From the NCBI GenBank assembly GCA_035041965.1, contig JAPYMA010001464.1:17542-81541 (forward strand): a DNA stretch of 64,000 nucleotides, in the 5' to 3' direction. A model generated the notes under the pieces. That model was not told where the DNA came from and made no database searches. It saw nothing but the letters and a program-made list of their open reading frames with translations. Made by a program: the position numbers and the translations under genes. How positions within the stretch are numbered: position 1 is the stretch's first letter; every line of letters starts with the position of its first letter. Shown here in pieces: positions 22,582 through 34,552 of the stretch. The DNA comes from Anisakis pegreffii (Eukaryota > Nematoda > Chromadorea > Rhabditida > Anisakidae).

Positions 22582-25500
22582 TCATTTGGTCACTTGCAAA
22601 ACATTAACCAACGGCAACCGTTCTTTATTCGACGATGACGCATCGTTAAACATCGTTATCAGTGCTCTCCTTAACTGTGGATTAAACCAACTATATATAA
22701 CTGGATTCCAGGCCGCCGATGTCATTGCTATCACATGACAAAGCGCAAATATTGTCGAGAACCAGGCACTAACTCCGTTGAAATCTCGCGACAAATTTAT
22801 TAGATTGAGCGGTAACCAAGCCAGTACCAAGCCGAGTACCATGCAAACCATCATCCTGCAAATTCATCGTATTTTCATTCATTCCATCCGATAAGCTATT
22901 CAATCTTTTACACCTGATTCGTCGACCTTCTACTCTCAAAACAACAACGAATCCAATACAAATCTATTCACCCACGTTGACTAGTATTCCGAGAAAAGTG
23001 CATCTGGATATACGATAATCACGTACCCATGTAACTCGCTGATAAGAAGTCGGAATGCACTCAATATAAAGCACACAATCATTATTAGTATTATTATAAA
23101 TAGCTGGAATTGTTCGGGAACAACTGATCTCCAACATACTCTTTTACATTTTTTAACATTTGTTTTTCTTATCTGAACTATATATCTCAGAGGATTTTCA
23201 TCGTGATCATCCTGATGTTTCAATCCACGATTCAAAAGCATAACTTACACCTGCTCTTTACTACTACTTCACGTGTTCTTCATCATGTATGCACCTAAAT
23301 GAGCACTACTTTATCGCTCACCTATTAGATCTGGTCCTTCGACTTGTCAACTTTTGTTCGCTTTCCTTCAGTAAAATTTGTTGCTCTCGACGTTTCTCAA
23401 TCTGCTGTGAGATCACCCTACTGATTCGCCAATAGCAAAATGAGCTGATTAGTACGGGTACTCCAAATTGCAGAACCATCACAGCTGTGCCATATATTCG
23501 ACCAAGTTTTGAGCCGTCCTCTACATTCGAGTCAGGCCTGAAAATATGCACTGATCGAGAGTGGCGCAACATCAATTCTACCCGTACTTCGCTTATCAAC
23601 ACAGGGAGTGAATGTTTCATCGATCAAAATGAGGAGTCTGTCATTCTTTGATGAGTGTTGTTTGTAAAACGACTAAGCTAGAGCAACAGGGCACATCGTC
23701 ACGGGAGTACATCGAAATGAGGTGATACTCACCAAGCCTCCTCACAAAAAGTACCACAATATGGGTAATATCGAACAGTTCTTGAGAAAATACCATTTGG
23801 TAATGAGAATGAATAGCCAATGGCCCAGATACTGATAACAATTGCAAGTGCTCGCTCGAACGTTATTATCTGAAATCACTTCTGAAAATCAATCGAAATT
23901 CTCACAAACTACCCTTTAATCTCACAGAACCGCAATGTCTAGCTGTACGACCTCAACAAAACAATGCCATTAGTTTCTTAAATGACTGCGAGAATATACA
24001 TGTATACGTTGACATGCGTTAGTACCACACAGCAATGTATGCTGAACAATAACTTGAGTCAAACAAAACCCTATCGAGCATTTTCAAGTTCTTTAATACA
24101 CTGTTTATACTCCATTAACTGTGTTTTTGGCTGTGAATACGTGAAAAGACTTTCGATGTTCTTTTGAATTTGAGAAATTCTGCTTCTGTATGAAATGGCT
24201 CTGCTTCTTCATAGAACAATTTTAATTGAGTTGAATAGAATAGAACGGAATTATCGTATGACAGATCGGTTGAGCCCTTTTTGCGCGACTTTTGCTATTG
24301 TTGGCTATGACTGCGGTAAGAAGGTTGTTCATAAACTGATATATTGGAGCGACGTGATATTGATTTCCTGTTAGCGTAGGGGATAAATTTGGAACAGTTT
24401 GATGGGCGCCTTCAATCAGTTGACTGAATACATTAATGATGATTGACAGTCAAAGATGACGAATTGTGCTGATCATCGAAATCACACCCGCTTCAGCTCT
24501 ATCAACCTAATATTTTCATTTAAAATATATTTTCATTCAACTTTTCTTGCATTAGAGCAAGAAATGTTGGAAATTTTTTTTTCTTCTCGATCATACAGAA
24601 AGATTTTCTTGTTCGGTTCAACCACATAATTGACCTGAGTTTCCATTAGATGAATTTTTGAAATTCCTTCATTGAAAAGAAACCAAAAAACGAACTTCAT
24701 TCAATCACATAAGCTCTAAATGTTTTATTGTGTTGTGAATGAATGGTTACTGTTGTTGTGAACTTTATTGAATTGCTCTGCGATGTGCAAATCATCATTT
24801 TGCCTTATGGTTCAGCAATAAGTGCATTCTTGAAGAAAAAGCTTATGAGGAGCATTCAAAAGAGAGTGGAAATGTTATGGAATGAACTATGGTGACTTCT
24901 TGAGTTGTTGTTTCCATATTTCTTCGACATCCATTTTTTGGCGATATGTGAAATTTGTAACAAAATCTTTCAATATGGCCATTAATACTGTCAATGTAGA
25001 TTGTGAAAGAAACATTTCGAAGAGATTCATTCAGTTACCTCTTTACTCGGATAGATGATAAGCAGTAAACGATCGACTGCGATAACTGTGAGTGTAAAAC
25101 TTGATACGAATATACTTCCTCCCTTTAAAATCATTACTGTTAAAACTTTTGCTGTAACTGCTAGGTAATGTTATATTATCAATAAGCCATGAGATATTTC
25201 GATGTAATATCCTGCTCGCCGCTCGTGAACACCATATAACATCGAAATATCCCATGGATATGATAATTTGGACGGGAAGATACTATCAGGCTTCAAGAAA
25301 CAATAGACCAAGCCTCAACTCCCAACGCTGTAAGCGAACTTAAACGAACAAATGGCGTTGATCATTGGTGTTTCTCATTCATAATTAAAATTGTAAAATC
25401 CTCAAAGGACAATAGGATCGAGCTAATCACGAATTCAAGAATCAATTCTGCTTCTGTTAATCAACAACTAGCTTATGCACCGTCAATGCCGATCAACAAT

Positions 25501-26555
25501 CAACCATTGAAATAGAATCAACCATCCAGTATACATCTCATACATGACCCCATGCCACTACTGTTCAATGACTTTCAATATCATCATCTCAGAATTGTGA
25601 ATGAACGGATGAAAATCATCGCCCACCTGGAACACACCAATTAGTCGACAAAATATCGACGGAAAAACCCAGTCTCTAGTGAAAATTGTCACCGCAGTCA
25701 CGGGTAAGCTCGTCAAAGACATCAGAATATCGCTGATCGCCAAGCTCCCAATAAATATGGTTCTAACTGATAAAGAGACCTGAAATTAAAGAGTTAGTTG
25801 TCATTCATCAGTTGTCAATCTATATTTATGCTTTTCCAACATGGAGATAGATACGTTGCTCAGATCTGAATTTCGTTATCAAGTCAGATCTGCTTTTGTA
25901 TCCATCCTTGCGCTAACGTAAGGTTATTTGTGTGCGACTAGATAACAACAAAATGACTCGTTTAACTAGCTCAGTATTAATCATTAGTTTGAAGATGAAT
26001 ATTACGGAACACATTAACTTTATGATTACATGAACATGTTATTGTTTCGAAATTACATTCTGGCAGCTGTTCAGAGAATTAAGTGAGTAGTATATTAACA
26101 TTGTTCGAGGCAAGAAAATACGAATGAGTTACTTAATCGCATAAAGAGTGCTCTTGCAACACGCAAAAATCATAGATATTTTTCGAAAACATCCATGAAC
26201 TAATGATAGGAGCAGTATGATGACAACAATTGCTTTAAGCATCATCAACAAGTTTCATTTGTTGCAATAGATTTTCACTGCTTCCATCATTCACAACAGT
26301 TCACAGACGCAAATAAACGTGTAACAACATCAGTCTTACCTGTTTGACCGTAACAATATACAGAACAAGTGCGTTCCCAGAGACCGCAACAATCCAAACC
26401 AAAAAATAAAGAGCAGAGAATAGAATTTGCAGCTGTAGCAAATCCACTTTATCGGGTAATGACTGCTGAATTGGAATACACGTATGTGAATGCCGTCGCC
26501 AAAGGAAGTTCTTCCATACAGTTGCATTCACCAAAATGATTTCATCATCATTCAT
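22582..26555 (-). CDS. Rhodopsin-family G protein-coupled receptor, neuropeptide (NPY/NPF-like) type
   Basis: Six exons, 26555-26340, 25779-25627, 25122-25039, 23869-23733, 23537-23322 and 22855-22582, give 1080 nt (359 residues plus stop). All junctions are in phase. Seven membrane segments can be placed. TM1 is about 41-66 with SGNALVLYIV, and TM2 begins LAISDILMSL. TM3 is SIFVSSFTLTVIAVDRL, so the DRY motif is DRL (140-142). TM4 is at IVISIWAIGYSFSLP, TM5 at MVLQFGVPVLISSFCYW, TM6 reads LAWLPLNLINL, and TM7 carries NPVIY (319-323). A Cys before TM3 and YCGTFC in the second extracellular loop can form the usual disulfide. These features fit the nematode NPR/neuropeptide receptor family; the ligand is not known. 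The ATG lies 15 nt after an AACATTTCAG acceptor, as in trans-spliced messages. The largest intron is 1169 bp. Confidence 0.92.
22981..23241 (-). other. Intronic open frame inside the receptor gene
   Basis: An 86-codon frame in the receptor's last intron, with one hydrophobic segment (FQLFIIILIMIVCFILSAF) preceded by a basic stretch. Exons 5 and 6 join in phase without it, and TM6 is already provided by exon 6. It is either an unused frame or an alternative exon giving a variant third intracellular loop or terminus. Confidence 0.2.
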
Positions 26556-28842
26556 TTCGAAACGTTTTCACTGAAATGTTCATGATGAAACGTATCCACG
26601 AGCCTTATCCTCACTATTCCAACACCAACAACTGTTTGCATTTCGCGTAGAATGAGCAAACTTATGTTGATGAATCGCTGACAAACGAAAAATGTGAGTC
26701 GCTAGACAAATTTCAAGAGCTGAAGAGATATCAGATGACATATTGTCAAAGTATTTATAATTCACCGAGAATAAAATGAGCCTCTTGAAAACTGAGAAAG
26801 ATTCTGGTGACGGTATAGTGAGGAACAACAGTTTCGCTCAGTTGCAAAAAGTGTTTTAGAAATTGCAGTATTCGTACATCTCATAATGCTTCAGTGAATT
26901 TTTCAAAATGTACGCATATGCGATAATTATGCGCTTTCCAAGATGGCATCTGAAAAAGCGATGCAATTAAACTGTCGACTAAAATTCTTTCGGTTTGGGA
27001 CGTTGATAACAAGAGAGTAGGCATACTAACTGAATTACTAATTTCTCGATCATATGCCCTTCTCAGTCAGCAAATAACTACCCCACAATTACAACAGATG
27101 ATATTAAACAGAATTCTAGTCCTGTATATTCACTCAATAATCATGAGTTGCACTATAATCCAATAATAATCTGATAAACCTAGAAAATCCAATAAACAAA
27201 AGCGAGCTCAAACTAACTCAGGCGATAATCTGTTTTTCTTAGTTTCTACTCAATTTGTGCTCAAAATAATTTGAGATAGTGAACAGTCAGCAAGTTTCTC
27301 ATATCGCTGAAAGCCTCGTAGAACGGACATTTCGAACAACTAAGCTACTTTGTTTATGATGCTCACAACCAGAGTAACTAGTAAGACAGCCAAAATTATC
27401 GCAATAGAAAAAATGCCATCAAAACAATGTTTTATATCTGCACCAACCACTATAATGTTTACACCAACCACTATAATTTTTCACACCTGCATGTGAACGC
27501 AAATGAGATAAATTAATTACATTCTGAGAATTTATAAAAACGATGAATACAATCGAGTAAATTCTTTGCTCTACTCACTATCAGAACAGTTAGATTGACA
27601 CCATCATATCAACAGAAGACGGTCGTATTGGGAACGCGTTCTTGAAAACGCGAGCGAATGTTGAGAGATCAGCTTCGGAGTACCCACAACGCGCTTGCAC
27701 TACCTCCCACCAACCATACAATTCAGGAACTACCACCCAAACCCCTATTATCATCAGAGTCGTCGAGTCCGATCTCGCTTTTGGCCCAATCCTCTTGTGG
27801 AATATTAATTGGCGATGCCAAGTTTCATCGAAACACCCAACTCTTAACGCATTCGCTTAATTATTCGATAATTTGGCACATTTGAAAGAGTGAAAAACAA
27901 GATGGGAAATCAAAAAAGGAAAACATTTCTTGTTCTCTGCAATACTGATGCAGTCTGTGACGTTTGCATAGGAAGTGGAAGATGAGCACTTTTTACTGAG
28001 CAGTATCGTGACGCGATGTGATCAATTATGCGAGAATATGACGACTCAAGTGCGAAATGTCAGTGGAATCTGATGAAGTGAATCAGGGTGCAACGAAAAA
28101 ATCCTGGTTTTGGATGCACTCACCTTCATTCAATTGTCAATGTGTTTGTTAGCTCAGCACGATTCAGTTATTCACGTTGAATATCTATTTTTCATTTGAG
28201 CATCATCAAATATGACGAACAACAAAAGATCACTTGAAATCATTTCACACAGAGCACAATGTAAATCAGAACAACGGTAGTAAACGCTCTCCTTCCCATT
28301 CACACTCGGCCTGAGCTTATGTTGTGTTGACAAACAGAAGCAGAGATAGATAGATAGATAGATATATTCGAATAGAACAAGTCACGAAAATATCAATTAA
28401 TTATGACCTATTGACTTCTTCAAATAAAGTTAATTTTCTTCTAAAACCATGTGCTCATTCAGAAGTCACCTACTCTACATTTAGCGGGTGATGACTCGGG
28501 CAATGCGAGAACCGCAATTATTGAGCGGAATTGAGGAAATCGTCTGATTGAATTGTTCGTCACTGCATTCTATCACAGCTGCTTTTTTTTTGGTTACAAA
28601 ATTACATTTCTCGGGATTTAAAATTTTACTAAAGATATTGCCTTCTCTACAAACTCCTATAATCAAAAAAGTCTGTTAAAAATAATTTCTCTGATTATTT
28701 ATTGAATTAGTACTTGACTGCGTTCAGTCATGCAAAGTATTCACGGCGACTAATTATTTACTCGGTTGTGTTCGGCTGGCCTGCTCGCCTAGCCAGCGGG
28801 GTGGCGTAAATTAAGGCTAAAACAATGCACACGGAAACACGA
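26556..28842. other. Receptor upstream region, no confident gene
   Basis: About 2.3 kb. The region 27605-27860 has a more GC-rich, protein-like patch containing RRRSYWERVLENASEC, which then shifts frame at about 27660 into LRDQLRSTHNALALPP. This could be a decayed coding or transposon fragment but I cannot name it. A GATA microsatellite lies at 28344-28364. A 61-codon minus-strand frame at 28481-28666 has a weak acceptor in front and is unproven. Confidence 0.4.
28344..28364. repeat. (GATA)5 microsatellite
   Basis: Five uninterrupted GATA units read directly from the sequence. Confidence 0.95.
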
Positions 28843-28904
28843 GCATTGTGGCCAGCAACATTATAAACGTTTGATAGCCTGGCCAATCCAGGTAATCCAG
28901 GTAA
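28843..28904 (+). mobile_element. 3' end of a non-LTR retrotransposon, short copy
   Basis: Sixty-two bases match the tail of the longer fragment at 36560-36851. The frame still reads IVASNIINV followed by TGA, then the same short 3' tail ending in the doubled AATCCAGGT and an A-run. Extreme 5' truncation with a shared 3' end is the signature of target-primed reverse transcription. Confidence 0.75.
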
Positions 28905-28968
28905 AAAAATGATTGAATTGATTTATTAATTTTCCTTGAAAAACCGCAACGTTTGAGAAAAAAACCGT

Positions 28969-29655
28969 AAGCTATTGTCTATGACAAGCTCACTTCAAAC
29001 TGATTTAGATGAATTCTCATTCTTTTCAGACGTGTTGTATTCACTCTCATAGCTATTTCATGCGAATACCGTTCTCTTGATGGGTTTTTCTCATTCACTT
29101 CGTTTCATTTCATTTCACAGTTCGAATCGAATTCTTATTCTATATCATGTACTATTTACTGGACACGTTGACGAGTGCTGACAGCCGAAACCAACAATAT
29201 AGCAATTGTTCGACAGTCTGTTGATGAATTATAGAGTGTGTTTGATATAATGAAAATTTGATTTTGATTGTTGAGTGAAATGAATGAGAAAATTAACAAA
29301 AGAGAACATTGTTGGTGATAAAAGCTATGAGAGCGATTGTAACAGCAGGTAAAAGAATGAAAACTCTGTTAAAGCGATTGAAAACCCTGTTAGGTACGGA
29401 CGAACTAACGGTGCACTCAAGAAATAGGAGGATGAAGAGTATCGCCATTACCTAACCGGTTCTCGGGTAAAAATACCGGATTAAAACATTTAAATGCCCA
29501 GATTAAAAAGCTCCATCACAATGGCGTTCTATCATAACAGAACAACGGTACGAAATACTAATTTCCCGACCCCTCCATTACCCCTTGACACCTCCAAATT
29601 ACCCAAAATGGATAATTTTATCCACTATGAGAATCACTATATCATGGGAAAACAT
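28969..29655 (+). repeat. Dispersed repeat, copy B
   Basis: Counterpart of 18114-18745. Relative to copy A it carries a small internal duplication near 29355-29395 (GCGATTGAAAACCCTGTT beside a similar word). The 91-codon frame at 29494-29769 lies partly in this repeat and has no equivalent in copy A, so it is not treated as a gene. Copy B starts 65 bp after a retrotransposon 3' end. Confidence 0.8.
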
Positions 29656-32600
29656 TCATGCATCTCAACCGGGTATCAATGGTCAATAACAATTTCTTCG
29701 TTTGGAAGCGAAACAATGTTTTTTCTCGGTATCAACAACGCTTTCAAAGAATTTGCTAAGGTGAATTGAAGTTAATCACCAGCAATTACGACTTTTAAAA
29801 AGTTGACTGTATTGAACACCTTCACCATTCTTTTACCAACACTGAGGCTTCGAATTGTAGAAGAGAAGCTTATTGAACAATTGAATCAAATTATTTGTAT
29901 GAGAAATTGTTCACAGTGAAGTCGGCTGACCATTTTGAGGCTTAATAAAGGATAAAAATAACATAACCATGAATTGATCGGGTATTATAATATGGGAAAT
30001 GAACTGACTGCGAGTGCGGATCCTTAGTTTTAATATAACGGAAACGGCAAAAACGAATCAACGAGGCATTATTTATTCTTGGAGCAGTGACTAGAAAAGT
30101 AATATTTCTCGATGCAAAAGTGCAACTTCGTTGCATGCATAATTGTGAAAGGTATAAATAACCAACCATTAATGAACAATCAATCCTTCGTTGATCGCAT
30201 GTGTGAGTGCAAAATGCTCAACAGCATCGATTTAAGCCTATTCAAGCGAACAGCCAGCCAGCCAGCCACCTTTTAAGTTACTTCCTAATATACCGTAAAC
30301 GAACGAGTAAGCTGATTAAATTCACTCAAAAACGCCTCTAATTTGAGAAATGTTGTCTGTAGGAAATGATTGACGATTGATTGCAAACGTCAATTAAGAA
30401 AGCGTTTTCTCACACAACACCAAATTTGATATCGCTTAATGAGCAGCTCTAACAATAAGCACGCAACTTATTCCCGTTTTTCTGCAGCAACGTGATTGTT
30501 AGAAAAAAATTTTTGTGGTTCAATCGTTCTTTGCCTATTTTCCAAATTTGAGCTCATTCATAGAAAAACATTGAGAATTATACAAGTTACATTCATTAGC
30601 CGACATTAATGAACGTAAACTTCAGTATCTCCGGTGATCATCAGTTAGTGTTTTCGTATTTTAAAAAATGCTTCAAATCCACGGTTTCCAAACTGTGGGT
30701 GACGAAGAAGCAGCAGCAGCAGAGAACTTTGCTTTATTGAACCAATGATGACAATGTAACATGAAAAAGATTTGACGATAATGATGAACATGTTGAATAG
30801 AGTGTAATGAAAATCAAAAATTACTAATTTATTTCAGGCGTTCGAAGAAACTGATTTTGAGACGTCTCTTAGTGATGAAGATTTAACGTGTACATGTGTG
30901 TGTGTCTCACATAATTAAAATTTATTAGGTGTAGGAGGGTCGCAGTGAAAAAGTAATTTAAGAATCAACTATCGAAATCATCTGTCATCACTTCTGTAAA
31001 CAGTACGAATAGGCGTAGGAACTCAATCTGATAAATTTTTGTCACGATTTTCTCCAATCAAACTTAAACAGATTTCCAATTCGAAACTCACTTTCAGAAA
31101 CTTTTTCGTCAGTTGTTGAAGAATTTATAATTGAAATTTCTAGTGCATTCATCAATGGTTACGTTCATTTTATAGACCTATTCTCCTACACAACTCTATC
31201 GCCAACTAAAACAAGTCCATATCTTAAACAGATGGGCGGGTGATTATACAATCGTAAACATCGTTTGAGGGATCCGACAGACTTCCTGGGGAGTTATTTT
31301 TTGCTGGACTAGGGAAATATTCCCATGATAACGTGCGAAAGGAACTTTGTTCACAGCATTGACATTCATTATAGATGAGCTTAACGAATGTTTTTGATTT
31401 CATTTCGACTTAATCTTAAGTAACTGATGTCAGTGACGATTACAACGAGGTGTTGTCTCAGGGTGAATATGTGAAATATTAGCGGATGACTGCATCTAAA
31501 TCCATGTGTGCGACCGAGAAACACCTCATTCTTATGCTGAACACTGACACTTGCTGAAAGTTTCATTGAGTAGGACGTTTTTAAGGTTATGGCAATGTCA
31601 CTGTTCAGAAGCAGCACAAAACCAAAAATGGTGAACAATAAAATTAAGAATAACCTATTAATAACCCAACAATTCACTACAAATATATAGTAAACGTCAG
31701 ACAGACATTCCTTTCGAAAATACTCGAATTTCTCTAATGAATACAAAATGAACAAGCGGAATATGCTTCTCTAACGAAAGCACTCGGAACTGTTGTCGTC
31801 TTTATGTGGATGATTTTATTTACAGCAGTGGAAATGAACAATGAGAAGGAAGCAATCTGAGTAAGAGCTCTTATGTGTTATTCAATCTAGTCGATTTCAT
31901 TATTAATTAATACGATTAGATTTTGTGAAGCAATCGGCAGGAAACATTTTATTGATGCTGATTAAATCAGTCCAATATGCAACGTAGTATAACTGAGCCG
32001 AACAACAGCAAAAAGATCGAATTCGCATTTGTGAGAGCTTAAAATAGATGGGTGATAGATCTTATCACATGAATAGATTTGATAAAAATGAATAAAACAA
32101 ATAAAATAGAAAGATCTTATCACCATATCAGAATGCATAATAATAAAATTGATCGAGTCAAATTTAGCAAGATCACTTCGCCCATTTCATGCACATTTCG
32201 ATCACTCATCACAATTAGATTATTGTTTCATTACACAATTCATGAAATGAATATTAATGCGACTTAATTCTTTTGTTCCCTGTTAGCAACATGTTTTATC
32301 TGAATCCCTGATTTCAACAGTCTTTTTGATAGGATTATTGCTGATGAAACTAGAAAACTCATAAGCACTGAGTTATTGTGGAACCAGCATCTGCTCGAAT
32401 AATCAGAAGATCAGGGAACTGGATGGAAAAGTAATTTGAGCAAGGAATGGGTGCTAACAGCAATAAGCAATAGTTCATCTGAGATCACACCTCAGCACAC
32501 TAGTAATGCATCGAATTTGTCGTTGCGCCGAATAACAATCATGGAATAACTTCTAGACAAGGCTTACTGCTGTTGTTGCAAACAGACGATGAACCTCCCT

Positions 32601-33063
32601 CTTCGAGTGAATCGCACAACAGCGGCTGTATTGATCCTAATACTGATAATCACTTTTGCAGGAGCGTCATAATGAGCCAAATTCTTAGGAATGACAGGAA
32701 TACTGGCACTTGAGATTAGTATTTGTAGGCGATCGCATTGAGTTTGTTGTTATTAACAACGTGCAATTCAACGAAAAGTCAATTTTGATGCATGCGGCCG
32801 TTATAAATGCTCACTGTGAAATGTCTGTCTGTCACACGAAAACAATTCATCGCCTTATTGTGCGACCCACTGAAAATTACCGCTAAAGAATGTTTACAGC
32901 CCATTATGCCCTATAAGAAGCAAAAGCGTTTGTCGTTGTTCACAGCTAACAACACATAAAATATTCAAGATCCATCAAATGTTCACTGCAATTTCCATGC
33001 GAATAAAACACCAAACGCAATAAAATACTATTTTATTGTTGTGACAGGCAAACTCATTGTAAT
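29656..33063. other. Gene-poor AT-rich region
   Basis: About 3.4 kb with no confident gene. It contains a CAGC run at 30251-30269. A short frame at 30668-30746 (MLQIHGFQTVGDEEAAAAEN) ends in a stop. A possible terminal exon after a TTATTTCAG acceptor at about 30838 reads AFEETDFETSLSDEDL, but I cannot join the two. The 124-codon frame at 31381-31755 (minus) is the longest here but has no splice or start context. Confidence 0.4.
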
Positions 33064-33363
33064 ATGTGGCACGCAGAGCGCAAAAATATTGTTTTAAATT
33101 ACATTCATTTATTTGCAATGAATGTCACTCGATCCGCTACCGATATCTCAATAATATTCTTAAAGATGGTCATTCTCAATCCCCTTAATAATATGGTCAT
33201 TATATTTGTTATTGGACTCATTGTTATGGCTATTTTTATCAGTACTATCACACACCCTTACTTGTATCAGCATCAGCTGGCATGGGATCCACAAAGCCAA
33301 TGGTATGATGGCCGAATCCGCGTTGTTGATTGCAATCAACATCAGGATTTTGGTGAACATTAA
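33064..33363 (+). CDS. Possible small single-pass membrane protein
   Basis: A 99-codon frame whose ATG follows a TTATTGTTGTGACAG acceptor by about 15 nt, the spacing seen at trans-spliced starts in this window. It has one hydrophobic stretch (MVIIFVIGLIVMAIFIS, residues about 43-60) and a short polar tail ending DCNQHQDFGEH. No family is recognised. It may be the first exon of a longer gene, since TTTTG|GTGAAC near the end could be a donor. Confidence 0.33.
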   Translation: MWHAERKNIVLNYIHLFAMNVTRSATDISIIFLKMVILNPLNNMVIIFVIGLIVMAIFISTITHPYLYQHQLAWDPQSQWYDGRIRVVDCNQHQDFGEH

Positions 33364-34349
33364 TTATTGATAGTTGAAAAAATTAGCGATTTATTTCATA
33401 ATGCAGTGGTCATGGTATTTCCAAGGCACTTGTTTCTGCGACATGCACACAGAGAAACAGTTGATAAATATCAGCATTTGAGGGTAAAAGACGTATGTAT
33501 TCATCTCAGATATTAAAAACAATTGTTTTAATACGTAATGAACGAAGCAATCGGCGTTGAATGAATCGAATCATTTCCACACCAATACAATGACCTGAGT
33601 CTGCGAGACACTACATGCGTGATTTTTTTGACACTGCGAGATACATTTTCATAGGTATACCAACAACCAAAAATTCAAATGAGCAATTTTATTAAACCCA
33701 ATGGGAACCGTTAACCTGAGCCTACAGTAACCTCAGAATGAACCCTGGAGTAAGCGTCGGCCTAACTCTCACCCCGAACCTAAGCTTAAACAGAAACACA
33801 TGGTCTCAATTCTGACTTAGGTCTAAGCCTTAACTCTCAAAGCAGTATACTGAAAGTGTTTTGCTTCAGTAAAAAAAATTGTTCCGTTATGTTGGACGCA
33901 AGAGCTCGATAAACTGGGAATGTAGAGTTATCGAAAGACTGAGACGGTATATAGCTCATGACCGAGTGGGCAACAGCAAGATCTGCTGACTGGCATGCCA
34001 TCAGAAAAAGGTTTGGTTGGTTTGATTGAGGAAGCAAAACAGTCACATACTGCCGCATGCAACTGTCGAATGTTAAGCTGAAATAACTGTTGAACGCGAA
34101 ATCTGAATGCCTACATAATAATGTTGATATGGTTTGGAGATCCAACAAAAAACTGAAATGACTTTTTGAAGGAGGAGCCAGTTAATTCGTATACAAGATC
34201 TCAGGGATTGATACCGGCCGGATTGGATGAGAGCAAAATCGCTTTATACGAATAGCAGTTCATATTCAAATGAATCTCATCACGGCATGTCACTGTGATT
34301 TGACAACATAATTCTGGAGCATCACGTTAAATACATGTAAGCTAATCAC
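33364..34349. other. Intergenic; patch of degenerate AACCTAAG-like words
   Basis: About 1 kb. Between 33710 and 33840 the words AACCTGAG, GGCCTAAC, AACCTAAG and AAGCCTTAAC recur irregularly. The 103-codon minus frame at 33837-34148 lacks start or splice support. No gene is called. Confidence 0.4.
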
Positions 34350-34552
34350 ATGAAGACGCTTATTGTTAGTGTTCTAGCGATTATTGTCAGTGTTCTGGTG
34401 ATTTGGTTCAGCACTGTTCTCGGAAAGATGAGCTTATCAAGAGAAGTTTTCCTGGTTGAAAGTGAGTGGCAAATAGATAGGAATGTTGCAAAATAAGAAT
34501 ATTTCTATCAGTTTCCTTCGAAATCGCAATACAAATGACTTTCATGCATTAG
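34350..34552 (+). CDS. Possible 50-residue secreted or membrane peptide, 2 exons
   Basis: Exon 1 is 34350-34461 and exon 2 is 34512-34552. They are joined across a 50-bp intron with a strong GTGAGT donor and a TTTCTATCAG acceptor, a typical nematode intron. The spliced frame is 153 nt ending in TAG, in phase. It begins MKTLIVSVLAIIVSVLVIWF, a signal peptide or anchor built from a duplicated 21-bp unit (SVLAIIV/SVLVIWF), followed by a short polar part with SLSREVFLVE. No dibasic peptide sites are seen. The product is very small, so this could be coincidence. Confidence 0.38.

Noticed and set aside
22582..26555. The receptor as EGL-6, the FLP-17 receptor
   Set aside because: Tempting because flp-17 is in the same window, but proximity is not evidence and the sequence only supports a general neuropeptide receptor call.
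31381..31755. 124-codon minus-strand frame with hydrophobic segments
   Set aside because: No acceptor or start context and a low-complexity, AT-driven composition. A frame of this length is expected by chance in 64 kb read six ways.
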